DNA of 64,000 nt from positions 248,001 to 312,000 of the forward strand of contig CAWJCU010000003.1 of assembly GCA_963841455.1 (NCBI GenBank), given 5' to 3'. Below the pieces are notes generated by a model, which worked only from the letters and a program-made list of their open reading frames with translations, was not told the DNA's origin and ran no database searches. Position 1 is the stretch's first letter. Every line of letters starts with the position of its first letter. The translations under genes were made by a program, and so were the position numbers. Shown piece by piece: positions 1 through 8,595 of this stretch. This DNA is from JAWVFM01 sp963841455. Lineage in GTDB: Bacteria; Actinomycetota; Thermoleophilia; Solirubrobacterales; 70-9.

Positions 1-434
1 CTCGCGCTCGTTCCCTCGATGGGAATCGTCGGCGCCGGCATCGCGCTCGTCGCCTCCTACCTCCTCATCCTCGCGATCACCTACGTGCTGACGCAGCGCC
101 TGTTCGCGGTTCCGTATGAGTGGCGCCGACTGGCGCTCGTCGGTCGGGCCTCGCCGGCGGCGGTGTCGGCGGCGGGCGTCCTTGGGCTTCCCGGATCACG
201 GCATCGCGGGCCTCGGCCCGCGGGTGATCCTCTGGATCGCCTTCCCGGCGCTGCTCGCCGCCGCCGGGTTCCTGACCGCCGAGGAGCGCCGCGAGCTCCG
301 GGCGTTGCTGCGCCCCCGGGCGGTGCTCCGAAGGCTTCGCGCGCTGCGGGGCCGCCCGGCGCCGGAGGGCGCCTCGCCTCCCTACGGGCGGCGAGGTCTA
401 CGAGGTCGCGATCCGCGACGAGGACTCGCGCTAG
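1..434 (+). CDS. C-terminal end of a polysaccharide flippase-like membrane protein (partial, frameshifted)
   Basis: Only the last part of this gene is in the window. The first frame encodes a hydrophobic helix (GIALVASYLLILAITYVL). After a shift near base 150 the next frame gives a second helix (VILWIAFPALLAAAGFL) and a basic tail. A second shift near 375 leads to the TAG at 432-434. Paired helices with a basic cytoplasmic tail, directly before a set of glycosyltransferases, fit the end of a Wzx/MATE-like lipid-linked oligosaccharide flippase. The family call is inferred from context and hydropathy only; another polytopic membrane protein of a polysaccharide locus is possible. Both shifts look like single added bases. 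Confidence 0.5.
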
Positions 435-449
435 TCAAACTGCGGCACC

Positions 450-807
450 GTGGCGAAGCGCAGGCGGCCCCGCAAGCAGGCCGAGAAGGCGCCGACGAGC
501 GAGTACACCGACGGCGAGGGAAACGTCCTCGAGCTTCGGCAGTCGCTGAGCTCAGGGACGGTCCGGAAGATCGTCCGGCTCTCGGGCCGGGGAGGAGTCC
601 ACGGCCGAGGACGTCTGGCAGCGAAGGGAGGAGATGCTCTTCGAGCGGCTCGCCGTCAGGTGGGAGATCGCCGGGCTCCCGCTCGACGACCAGAAGATGC
701 TGCTCGGCCGCTACCGGATGGCGGGCTCCGAGGAGCGGCAGTGGGTGCAGCGCACGATCTCGGCCCACCTCGAGCGCTTCATCCCGGAGCTCGCGGACCG
801 CGACTAG
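450..807 (+). CDS. Conserved hypothetical soluble protein (one frameshift)
   Basis: A GTG start at 450 gives a short protein of about 118 residues that begins with a basic segment (MAKRRRPRKQAEKAPTSEY) and continues with an acidic/basic helical region. The frame changes once near 590; the second half reads AEDVWQRREEMLFERLAVRW and ends at the TAG at 805-807, two bases into the stop of the convergent glycosyltransferase. No signal peptide, membrane segment or known motif is visible. It is not recognised; its place inside the polysaccharide locus is the only functional hint. Confidence 0.45.
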
Positions 808-1767
808 CGGCCCGCTCGCGCGGCGACGGCCCGCTGGCTCGTGAGGCGGCGGTTGTACGCCTCGGCGGCCTCCGCCATCCCCTCGCCGCCGCCGCGTGGG
901 CGCAGCGCGCGCCGTGCGTGGAGCCAGAAGTAGGCGGGGCTCCGGCCTCCGATGAAGATCGCGCCGACCGCCCTCGGCACGTAGGACCACGCCCAGAGCA
1001 CCCGGCAGGCGAGCGCCACGGGCGCGGAGTGGTGCTTTCGCATGTACTGGTCGCGGCTGCGGTGGAACTGCACCACGCGGCGCGCGCTGCCGGCGCGGTC
1101 GGTGGCGAGCTGCTCGTGGTGGACGGCCCGCGCGGCAGGGACATGGAGGATCCGCCAGCCGGCGTCGTGAAGGCGCTTTTGGAAGTCGACCTCCTCCGAG
1201 TAGAGGAAGAAGTCAGGGTCGTAGTAGCCGACCTCGACCGCTGACCCGCGGCGCACGAGCATGGCCGCCGACTGCACCCAGCCCACCTCGCGCACCTCGT
1301 CGCCGTGGCCGCTCTGCGGTGACGAGGCGCCGGTGCAGGAAGAGGGCCTGGGCGAGGGCGGCGCCAAGGGACGGGAAGCGCCACGCGCACGGGATCGGCT
1401 CGCCGTCGGGGTCGAGGAGCTGCGCGCCGGCGATCGCCGCCTCGGGATCGCCCCGAAGCGCCTCGAGGAGCGCCGCAGCTGCACCGGGCTGGATCTCGGA
1501 GTCCTCGTTCAGGAGCAGGCAGAACTCGCCGCTCGCCTCCCGCAGGACGAGCGAGTTGTTCTCGGCCAGGCCGGCGCGTCGGTCGCGCGCGACAAGGCGG
1601 ACGCCGGCCTGGGCGCGCACCGCGTCGGCCGAGCCGTCGGCGGAGGCGTTGTCGAGCACGATCACCTCGTGCTCGATCTCGGCCGGATGGGTACGCCGAA
1701 TCGCGTCGAGGCACGCGAGCAGGTGCTCGCGCGCGTTGGTGTTGACCACGCAATAGGAGAGCTCCAC
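804..1767 (-). CDS. Family 2 glycosyltransferase (rhamnosyltransferase-like)
   Basis: Cytosolic GT-A sugar transferase, likely adding a sugar from a nucleotide donor to a lipid-linked glycan. The N-terminus shows the family 2 pattern: a strand with VVNTNAREHLLACLDAI, the nucleotide-binding VIVLDNASADGSADAV, and an acidic metal-site motif LLNEDSEI near residue 90. After a shift near base 1320 the C-terminal half continues with the typical acceptor-side motif YYDPDFFLYSEEVDFQKRL, where ED-type catalytic acids normally sit. The start is GTG at 1767, divergent from the next gene by 17 bases. The span is 3n+1, so one extra base explains the break. Acceptor and donor cannot be told from sequence. 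Confidence 0.75.
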
Positions 1768-1784
1768 CGCGAGAATCCTTGCCG

Positions 1785-2897
1785 ATGCGTATCGCGCTCG
1801 TCGATCCGCCGGCCTACACGCCGCCCTACGACCGCTCCCTGGCGGGCGCGCTGGCGCGCGCCGGCGCGGACGTGGAGCTCCTCACGAGCCACTTCGTTCA
1901 TGGCCCCGTGCCGCCGGCCGAGGGGTACCGCGTGACCGATGCGTTCTACCGCCGGTCCGTCGGAGCGCATGGACCAGCGCGGGCGCCGCGCCGTGAAGGG
2001 GGCAGAGCACCTCGGCGACATGCTGCGCCTCCGCCGCACGCTCGAGGCCGACGTCGCGCACTACCAGTGGCTGACGTTCCCCGGGCTCGACGCCCACCTG
2101 CTGCCGCGCGTCGCGCCCCCGGGTCCTGACGCCGCATGGCTGGCTTCGGCGGGAGGCCTGGCACGGTCGCGCCGCTCGAGGCATCCGCCGCCTGATCGCG
2201 CGGATGGACGCGGTCGTCGCGCTCTCGGAGTACGGCGCCGGAATCCTTCGCGAGAAGGCCGGGGTCGACCCCGATCGGGTCCACGTGATCCCGCACGGCG
2301 CCTTCGACTACCTGACGAGCCTTCCCGAGGAGGCGCCGCTGCCCGCCGAGCTCGCGGCGGTCGAGGGGCCGGTCGTGCTCTTCTTCGGACTCGTGCGTCC
2401 CTACAAGGGCGTCGACGTCCTCCTCGACGCGTTCGCGGGGATCGAGGGCGCCGAGCTGTGGGTGGTCGGCCGGCCCCTCGGCATGGAGGTCGAGCCGCTC
2501 CGGGAGCTGGCGGAGCGGGTGAGGGGGCGCGTGAGGTTCGTCTCGCGCTTCGTCGCCGACAAGGAGCTGCCCGCGTTCTTCCGCCGCGCGGACGTCGTTG
2601 CCCTCCCGTACCGCGACGCGGAGCAGTCCGGCGTGCTGTTCACGGCCCTCGCCTTCGGCAAGCCGGTCGTGTTGAGCGACGTCGGCGGGTTCGGCGAGGT
2701 GGCCGCCACGGGCGCCGCGCGGCTCGTCCCGGCCGGCGACGCCATGGCGCTGCGCGCAGCGATCGCCGAGCTCCTGACGGACGATGGCGCCCGAGTCGGA
2801 GCTCGCGGCCGCGGCCGCGGCGGCCGCGGCCGGGCCGTACTCGTGGGACGCCGTGGCGGCGCAGACGCTCGACCTCTACCGCGCACTCGCCCCTTGA
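1785..2897 (+). CDS. Family 4 (GT-B) glycosyltransferase
   Basis: GT-B retaining glycosyltransferase that uses a nucleotide-sugar donor in polysaccharide assembly. ATG at 1785 gives MRIALVDPPAYTPPYDRSL; a TTG six bases upstream is a weaker start. The C-terminal Rossmann half is clear: VHVIPHGAFDYL, VVLFFGLVRPYKGVDVLLDA, and the EX7E-type donor site in EQSGVLFTALAFGKPVV followed by DVGGFGEV. The gene passes through three frames (shifts near 1960, 2125 and 2800), each equal to one extra base, so the total length is again a multiple of three. The last exon-like piece contains an alanine run (GCG/GCC repeats) before PYSWDAVAAQTLDLYRALAP. Its stop overlaps the next start (TTGA). Confidence 0.75.
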
Positions 2898-4021
2898 CGG
2901 CCGTCGCGATCGCCTTCTGGGCCGCCGCCGGGCTGCTCGTCTACACGCACCTCGGCTATCCGCTCGTGCTGTGGGCGCTGACGAGAGGCCGCTCGGGCGC
3001 GCCCGCCGCGGAGCCGAGCGAGCTCCCGTTCGTGTCGCTGATCGTCGCGGCGCGCGACGAGGAGGCGAGCGTGCCGGGCTGGATGGACTCCGCCCTCGCG
3101 ATGGACTACCCGCGAGACCGGCTCGAGGTGATCATCGTGTCCGACGGCTCCTCCGACGGCACGGCCGATGCTGCGCGGCGGGCCGGGGCGGACGTCGTCT
3201 TGAGCCCTGGAACCGGGCGGCAAGGTGGCGGCTCTGAACGCCGGCGTTGAGAGGGCGCGCGGCGACGTCCTCGCCTTCGCCGACGCTAACTCGCGATGGT
3301 CGCCGAGGCGCTGCGACAGCCTCGTCGCCCGTCTCGCCGAGGATCGGGTCGGCTACGTGTGCGGCCAGCTTCGTCTCCGTGGGGGCGACGGCTCGAACCA
3401 GGAGGGCCTTTACTGGCACTACGAGATGGCGGTCCGCGCCCTCGAGTCGAGCCTCGCGGGCGTCACGGCGGGCAACGGGGCCATCAACGCGGTTCGCCGT
3501 GAGGCCTACATCGCGCTCGAGCCCACCCGCGGCCAGGACATCTCGCTCCCCTACGAGCTCACCAAGCGAGGCTGGCGCGCCGTCTACGAGCAGGCGGCGA
3601 TCGCCGAGGAGCCGATGGCGGCGACGCTGGGCTCGGAGCTCGGCCGCAAGCGGCGCATGCTCACCGGAGCCTGGGCGACGCTCCTGCGTCACGGGATGCT
3701 CTCGCCCCGCGGCTACGGGCCCGCCTACGCCTTCGAGATCTACTCCCACCGGCTGCTTCGCTACGCCTCGCCGATCCTGCATGTCGATCGCGCTCGCGGC
3801 CAACGTGGCGCTGCTCGGCGAGGGGGTCATCTACGCGGTGACCCTCGCGGTCCAGGCCGCGGTGCTCCTCGCCGCGGCGCTGGCGCCGATCGTGCCCCTC
3901 CGGCCCGTTCCAGGTCGCGCGCTATTACGTCGTCATGACCGCGGCCAGCGCTCTCGGGCTCTGGGACTACCTCCGGCGCGGCGTGCCGACGACGTGGGAG
4001 AAGGCGGAGGGGACCCGATGA
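2894..4021 (+). CDS. Membrane-associated family 2 glycosyltransferase (processive-type)
   Basis: TTG at 2894, overlapping the previous stop, starts a protein with an N-terminal membrane helix (FWAAAGLLVYTHLGYPLVLW), then the GT-A core: FVSLIVAARDEEASV, VIIVSDGSSDGTADAA (donor site), and after a shift near 3215 AALNAGVERARGDVLAFADA, which holds the DxD-like metal site, and TRGQDISLPYELTKRGWRAV (catalytic acid and RW-like motif). Two or more C-terminal helices follow (NVALLGEGVIYAVTLAVQAA). Topology matches synthases such as those making hyaluronan- or cellulose-like chains, or a glycosyltransferase extending a lipid-linked glycan. Three single-base shifts (about 3215, 3780, 3905) interrupt it. 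The stop overlaps the next gene (ATGA). Confidence 0.75.
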
Positions 4022-4590
4022 GGCGCGGGCTACCTCGCGCCGTCGACGCCCTCCTCGCGAGCGTGGGCCTGGTCCTCGCCTCGCCGCTCCTCGCGGTTGC
4101 GGCGGTCGCGATCAAGTTGACGTCGCGCGGCCCGGTGATCTATCGCCAGCGCCGCGCGGGCCGCGACGGGCGCGACTTCGATCTCTACAAGCTGCGGACG
4201 ATGCGCCTCGGCGCCGATCCGGTTGGGGTGGGTACTCCGGTTTTGGAGGGTGATCCCAGGGTCACCAGCGTCGGGCACGCCCTCCGGCGGCTCTCGATCG
4301 ATGAGCTGCCGAACCTGGTCAACGTCCTCCGCGGGGAGATGGCGATAGTCGGCCCGCGGCCGACGTTGCCGGCTCAAGCCGAGCTCTACTCCCGCGAGCA
4401 GCGGCGACGGCTCGAGGTGAAGCCCGGGCTGACGGGCTGGGCGCAGGTCAACGGCCGGGCCGGCATCCCGTGGAGCGCGAGGATCGAGCTCGACGTCTGG
4501 TACGTCGACAATCGCAGCGTCCGGCTCGACCTCAGGATCCTCGGCCGAACGGCGCGGCTGCTCGTGACCGGCCACGGCCTCTACGGCTAG
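4018..4590 (+). CDS. Polyprenyl-phosphate sugar-1-phosphate transferase (bacterial sugar transferase family)
   Basis: Initiating phosphoglycosyl transferase that puts a sugar-1-phosphate on undecaprenyl phosphate at the inner membrane face. The 190-residue protein is intact and of the short PglC/WecP-like type: one N-terminal re-entrant helix (LLASVGLVLASPLLAVAAVA), then the diagnostic SRGPVIYRQRRAGRDG, FDLYKLRTM, RRLSIDELPNLVNVL with the catalytic Asp-Glu pair, MAIVGPRPTLP and KPGLTGWAQVNGR. The ATG overlaps the stop of the upstream glycosyltransferase, so the two are translationally coupled. This gene makes the reading of the region as a polysaccharide locus secure. Confidence 0.9.
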   Translation: MRRGLPRAVDALLASVGLVLASPLLAVAAVAIKLTSRGPVIYRQRRAGRDGRDFDLYKLRTMRLGADPVGVGTPVLEGDPRVTSVGHALRRLSIDELPNLVNVLRGEMAIVGPRPTLPAQAELYSREQRRRLEVKPGLTGWAQVNGRAGIPWSARIELDVWYVDNRSVRLDLRILGRTARLLVTGHGLYG

Positions 4591-4598
4591 AGATCATC

Positions 4599-4604
4599 TA
4601 GCCT
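4599..4604 (+). promoter_or_regulatory. Candidate -10 box (TAGCCT) of the GNAT gene
   Basis: TAGCCT lies 10 bases before the ATG at 4615 and no Shine-Dalgarno sequence sits between them, which suggests a very short or absent leader. The same hexamer occurs before the gene at 24640. Confidence 0.35.
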
Positions 4605-4614
4605 CACCGCGCCG

Positions 4615-5150
4615 ATGACCCCGACGGTCGAGCTCCGCGATTTCGCGCCGGAGACGCCCCCGCAGTCCTCCGCTGGTTCAACGACGAGCGAGTCACCGCC
4701 GACCTGGTCGGAAGGCGGGAGTCGTTCACGGCCGAGGGCGCGCGTGGCTGGGTCGAGCGGGCGATGGACCGCAGCCGCGACCGCAAGTGGGCGATCGTGC
4801 TCGACGGCGGGACCGAGCCGGTCGGCTTCGTCGCGCTGTTCGGGCTCGGGCGCGAGACGGGTCCGGAGCTCGCGGTGCTGGTCGGCGACCCTTCGGCCTG
4901 GGGGCAGGGCGTGGCGGGGGAGGCTGAGCGGCAGGCCTGCGTCGCAGCCTTCCGGGATCACGGCGCGCACAGGATCCACGCCGAGATCCCGGCGACGAAC
5001 GTACCCGCGCAGCACGTCGTGACCCGCCTCGGCTTCCGCCAGGAGGGAGCGATGCGCGCCGCGATCATCCGCGGTGAAGAGCGTGTCGATAATCAGATCT
5101 GGGGCCTTCTGCCGGAGGAGTTCACCGGGTGGGAGCAACGGCCGAGCTGA
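4615..5150 (+). CDS. GNAT N-acetyltransferase (RimJ/RimL-like)
   Basis: Acetyl-CoA-dependent N-acetyltransferase. It opens with MTPTVELRDFAP, and after a missing base near 4650 (the only clear deletion-type shift seen) continues DAPAVLRWFNDERVTADL. The acetyl-CoA binding core is present: FVALFGLG, LAVLVGDPSAWGQGVAGEA (V/I-G-x-x-x-x-G-x-G-type loop), then IHAEIPATNVPAQHVVTRLG and FRQEGAMR, the usual RimJ/L C-terminal pattern. Length of about 178 residues is normal. It sits directly after the sugar-phosphate transferase and overlaps the next gene by 22 bases, so it could acetylate an amino-sugar precursor; that role is inferred from position only. Confidence 0.7.
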
Positions 5151-6085
5151 ATGCCGACGGCGGCGCCCTCGCCGCCTCCGACGACGACTTCTTCCGCTCG
5201 CCCGCGTTCCATCGGGCCGAGGGGGTCACACACACCCTGCGCGTCCGCTCCGCCGCGCGCACCACCTCGCTTGGGGTGGTTGTGAGGGACATCCCCGGGT
5301 CGGACCGGCTCGACGCGATTTCCGCCTACGGGTATCCGGGCGCGACGGTCGAGGGCAGCGCGGGTGCGCCCGCAAGCGGTGAGGTCGATTGGGACGGCGC
5401 CGGCGTCGTCAGCCTCTTCGGGCGAGAGCGCCTCGCGGGCGACCCCTTCCTCTCCGACCACACCGAGCGCGGCCGCGTCCTCGTCCACGACCCCGCCAAC
5501 GCCCGGGGCGTGAGGCGGCGCCTCGCCGAGCAGATCCGGCAGAACGAGCGCCGGGGCTATGCGGTGGAGGCGACGGCGGGGCCCATGAGCGCCCCGGCCG
5601 ACCGCGAGGCCTTCCTCGCCGCCTACACAGAGACGATGCGAGCCGCGGGCGCCGGCGAGCGCTATCTCTTTGATCGCGGCTACATCGACGGCGTCCTCGA
5701 GTTCGAGCGCAGCTGGCTGCTGATCGCGCGCCAGGACGGCGGCGGGGCGGCGGGCGCGATTGCCGCGGCGTCCGACGGCCACCTTCACTACTTCCTCGGC
5801 GGCACGGCCGACGCCGCACGCGGCGACTCGCCGTTCAAGAACGTGGTCTCGGCGATGCTCGACCTCGCCGACGAGCTCGCCCTCCCGCTCAACCTCGGTG
5901 GAGGCCTCGAGCCCGGCGACGGCCTCGAGCGCTTCAAGCGCGGCTTCGCGAACGCCGAGGCGCCGTTCCGCACGCACGAGGTGGTGTGCGATCCCGACGC
6001 GTATCGGACGCTCGCCGCCGCGGCGGAAGGGGGCGGCGAAGGGCGGCGGCCCGATGCGTTCTTCCCCGCCTATCGGCGAAGGTGA
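5129..6085 (+). CDS. FemAB/BioF2-like GNAT-fold aminoacyl or acyl transferase
   Basis: Intact protein of 318 residues from a GTG start inside the end of the preceding gene. The pattern AEQIRQNERRGYAVEA, then FLAAYTETMRAAGAGERYLF, SWLLIARQDGGGAAGAI and HLHYFLGGTADAARGDSPF is typical of the FemAB-related double-GNAT proteins (acetyltransferase_6/BioF2 family) found in polysaccharide loci, where members attach amino acids or acyl groups to glycan or peptidoglycan precursors. No membrane segment is seen. The exact acceptor is unknown; coupling to the sugar transferase and GNAT gene suggests modification of the same surface polymer. Confidence 0.7.
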   Translation: MGATAELNADGGALAASDDDFFRSPAFHRAEGVTHTLRVRSAARTTSLGVVVRDIPGSDRLDAISAYGYPGATVEGSAGAPASGEVDWDGAGVVSLFGRERLAGDPFLSDHTERGRVLVHDPANARGVRRRLAEQIRQNERRGYAVEATAGPMSAPADREAFLAAYTETMRAAGAGERYLFDRGYIDGVLEFERSWLLIARQDGGGAAGAIAAASDGHLHYFLGGTADAARGDSPFKNVVSAMLDLADELALPLNLGGGLEPGDGLERFKRGFANAEAPFRTHEVVCDPDAYRTLAAAAEGGGEGRRPDAFFPAYRRR

Positions 6086-6091
6086 CCGTAC

Positions 6092-6132
6092 GCGGGCGAG
6101 TTGACCACCTCTGCGGTGGCGAACTCGCCCGC
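6092..6132. terminator. Strong hairpin between convergent genes
   Basis: A perfect 11-base stem (GCGGGCGAGTT against AACTCGCCCGC) encloses a 2x2 internal loop, an inner 5-base stem (CCACC/GGTGG) and the loop TCTGC. It lies between the convergent FemAB-like and SDR genes, so it can act as a bidirectional transcription terminator. There is no U tract, as is common in high-GC actinobacteria. Confidence 0.65.
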
Positions 6133-6169
6133 CTAGCCGATTGCGGCCCCAATCTGCCTCCTCAGCTGA

Positions 6170-6916
6170 TTACTCGTCCCTCGCGACCATCGTGGCGCTC
6201 GCCTGGGCCGTCGGCATGACGCCGATGAAGTCGAGGTCGACGTGCCGGGGGCGGGTCACGGCAAAGGCGATCACATCGGCAACGTCCCCGGCGCTCAGGG
6301 GCTTCATGCCCTTGTAGACGTCCGCGGCGCGCTGCTCATCGCCACCGAACCGGACCAGGGAAAACTCCGTCTCCACCAAACCCGGGGCCACCTCGGTGAC
6401 GCGGATGCGGTCGGCCAGGAGCTCGAGGCGGAGCGTGCGCGCAAGGGCGTTGACGGCGTGCTTCGCGGCGGTGTAGCCGGCGCCGCCCTCGTAGACCTCC
6501 TGGCCGGCCACTGAGCCGACGATCACGATGTGCCCGCCCTCGCTCGCCCGGAGCGCGGGCAGGAGCGCACGGGTGACGCGCATGACGCCCAGCACGTTCG
6601 ACTCGTACATCGTCTGCCAGCGCTCCTCGACCGTGTCCTCGAGGCGATCGAGCCCGTGAGCGCCCCCGGCGGAGTGGACGACGACGTCGACTCGCCCGAG
6701 CCCGGGCGCCAGCGCGTCCACCGAGGCCGGATCGGCGACGTCGAGCCGAGCGGCCTGGCCGCCCACCTCTCGCGCGAGCTCCTCGCAGCGCTCGATGCGC
6801 CGCGCCGCGGCAATCGTGTCGAACCCGGCGGCGGCCAGGGCGCGGACCGTTGCCTCGCCGATGCCGCTCGACGCGCCGGTGACGAGCGCGACCCGCCGGT
6901 CTGGGTGCTCGGTCAC
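6170..6916 (-). CDS. Short-chain dehydrogenase/reductase
   Basis: NAD(P)-dependent oxidoreductase of the classical SDR family, 249 residues, intact. It has the cofactor loop VALVTGASSGIGEA, the acidic DVADPAS after the second strand, a modified NNAG region (VVVHSAGGAHG), the structural Asn in YESNVLGVMRVT, catalytic Ser in IVIVGSVAGQEV, and YTAAK with the catalytic Tyr-Lys pair, then EVAPGLVETEF. I chose the GTG at 6916 (MTEHPDRRVALVTG) since the frame upstream has no conserved start. It is the last gene of the minus-strand run that begins with metF. Substrate unknown. Confidence 0.85.
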   Translation of the reverse strand: MTEHPDRRVALVTGASSGIGEATVRALAAAGFDTIAAARRIERCEELAREVGGQAARLDVADPASVDALAPGLGRVDVVVHSAGGAHGLDRLEDTVEERWQTMYESNVLGVMRVTRALLPALRASEGGHIVIVGSVAGQEVYEGGAGYTAAKHAVNALARTLRLELLADRIRVTEVAPGLVETEFSLVRFGGDEQRAADVYKGMKPLSAGDVADVIAFAVTRPRHVDLDFIGVMPTAQASATMVARDE

Positions 6917-6935
6917 GGCGCCACCAAGCCGGCCT

Positions 6936-7694
6936 CTACGGGTTGATCGGGAAGCCGAACTCGCGCCCGGCGACCCCGCGGAACCGATCGCGGAAGTCGG
7001 CGAGCGCGTCAAGGGTCTTCGAGCCCGCGTACTTGGGGCAGTTCATCCGGTTGCGCCAGGCGGCTGCCGCGACCTGGTCGGGAAGCTGCTTGTTCGGGAA
7101 CATCAGGACCCCGCTCGGGCTCTTGTCGAAGACGCCCTTGATCGCGAGCTGGTCGGACTCGGGCAGGTCGGGCGCGTACTCGAACTCGACGCGGCTGTGC
7201 TCGAGGGAGTGGACGAAGTCGAGCGGGTCGGGCTCCTCCGCGTATGCGCCGTCGGCCTGTTGGAAGGGCGGGAACACGTGGTTGCCGGAGGTCGGCGGCT
7301 CGCCCTTGTACTTGATCGTCGTCCCGGGCTTCACGTGGCGGTGCCCGTAGTCGGGAAGGTTCAGCGTCAGCGTGCAGCCGGCGGCCGTCGCAGCGGCGCC
7401 GAGGTTCGCGATCCGGAGGCCGGGCGAGGGCGTCCCCTCGCGGTCGTCGGGACTAACGCCGTTGAGGCTGCCGACGGAGAGGTCGATGTGGGCGTTTGCG
7501 GGCGTGCCGCTGGACGAGCCGCCCCCGCCGGAGCTCGTGATCGCGATCACTCCGCCCACGAGGATGAGCGCCGCGAGGACGCCCGCGGAGGCGTACCCGA
7601 TGATGAGCCGCCTGTGTTGATGGGCCTGGTCGCGGCGCTCGGCGTCGAGCCGCTCCTGACGCAGGCGCTCCTTCTCTTCCTTTCGTGAAGCCAT
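6936..7694 (-). CDS. DUF3105 membrane-anchored protein
   Basis: Intact 252-residue protein: a charged cytoplasmic N-terminus (KEEKERLRQERLDAERRDQ), one membrane helix (IIGYASAGVLAALILVGGVI), a short Gly/Ser linker and an extracytoplasmic domain. The domain carries the DUF3105 signature: GHRHVKPGTTIKYKGEPPTS, GNHVFPPFQQADGAYAEE, a histidine-bearing SLEHSRVEFEY and the C-terminal WRNRMNCPKY with a conserved Cys. The family is widespread in actinobacteria and has no assigned function; conserved His residues suggest metal binding. It lies between the hydrolase and the SDR in one apparent operon. Confidence 0.8.
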   Translation of the reverse strand: MASRKEEKERLRQERLDAERRDQAHQHRRLIIGYASAGVLAALILVGGVIAITSSGGGGSSSGTPANAHIDLSVGSLNGVSPDDREGTPSPGLRIANLGAAATAAGCTLTLNLPDYGHRHVKPGTTIKYKGEPPTSGNHVFPPFQQADGAYAEEPDPLDFVHSLEHSRVEFEYAPDLPESDQLAIKGVFDKSPSGVLMFPNKQLPDQVAAAAWRNRMNCPKYAGSKTLDALADFRDRFRGVAGREFGFPINP

Positions 7695-7736
7695 TTCAGG
7701 AGTTGGCGAGGGTAGCGGCTCGGCGTAACGCCGCGC

Positions 7737-8582
7737 TCAGGCCGCCGAGGAGGAGCGTCGCTCGGCTCGCTCGGCTCCCGGCTGCGCATATGCCTCGTCG
7801 AGGAACCCGGCGAGCTCCTCGTTCAGCCGGCCCGGGTTGAGCCGCCACTCGAGGATCGACGTCGCCTCGACGAGGCGCGCTCCCGGCATCTCCTCAACGA
7901 CCATGCCCGAGTCGGAGAACGGGTGCAGCGGGTCGTTGTGGTGCCCGATCACGAGGGCGGGGTGGGCTATCTCCTTGCGCTGCCTGCGGGTTGGCCCGAT
8001 CTCGCCGAACATGAGGCCGCGGAGGACCGCCAGCGACGGCTCCGGGTCCTGGCGGATCCAGTCGAGGCCGATGTCGACGAGGTAATTGGAGCGCGGAACG
8101 CGCCTGGCCCCCGCCGCGACGAGCTTCAGCACCGGCCGGCCGAGCTGGAGGCCGAGCATGACCGGCAGGAAAATCAGCCCGACCGCGGTCAGCGCATGCT
8201 CGAGCACGGGCATCTCGATGAGCAGCGCGCGCGTGGACTCGGGGTGGCAGTAGGCGAGCTCCAGGGTCACGTTCGCCCCGAGGGACGTTCCGCCGACGAC
8301 CGGACGGTCGAGCTGCAGGTGCTCGACGAGCTCGGCCACGAGGTCGGCGTAGATCATCATCGAGTGGGCCCTCACGTCGTCGGGCCGGCTCGACGCGCCG
8401 TGTCCAACGAGGTCGACCGTGACGACCCTGAAGCCGCGCGAGGCGATCTCGGGCGCGAGCGTGTCGTACATCCGCCTGTTCATCAGCAGCCCGTGGATGA
8501 GCACGAGCGCGCGGTCGCCCTCGCCGTGCACGTCGTATTCGACCCGCTGACCGCGGAACCGGAACTCCCCCGTCTGCATCAT
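7737..8582 (-). CDS. Alpha/beta hydrolase
   Basis: Soluble alpha/beta-hydrolase-fold protein of 281 residues, intact. The oxyanion segment LVLIHGLLMNRRMYD, the strand TVDLVGHGASSRP, and the nucleophile elbow VVGGTSLGANVTLE (Ser within G-T-S-L-G) are clear. The acid is probably the Asp in HHNDPLHPFSD. The usual C-terminal catalytic His is not obvious: the expected place reads VEATSILEWRLNPGRL. Related actinobacterial proteins share this SILEWR pattern, so it is likely a subfamily trait. It lies 13 bases after metF. Esterase or lipase-type activity is inferred; the substrate is not known. Confidence 0.8.
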   Translation of the reverse strand: MMQTGEFRFRGQRVEYDVHGEGDRALVLIHGLLMNRRMYDTLAPEIASRGFRVVTVDLVGHGASSRPDDVRAHSMMIYADLVAELVEHLQLDRPVVGGTSLGANVTLELAYCHPESTRALLIEMPVLEHALTAVGLIFLPVMLGLQLGRPVLKLVAAGARRVPRSNYLVDIGLDWIRQDPEPSLAVLRGLMFGEIGPTRRQRKEIAHPALVIGHHNDPLHPFSDSGMVVEEMPGARLVEATSILEWRLNPGRLNEELAGFLDEAYAQPGAERAERRSSSAA

Positions 8583-8595
8583 CTGGGACGGAAGT

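Noticed and set aside
2795..2840. GCGGCCGC-rich simple repeat
   Set aside because: It encodes an alanine run near the end of a glycosyltransferase and is not an independent repeat element.
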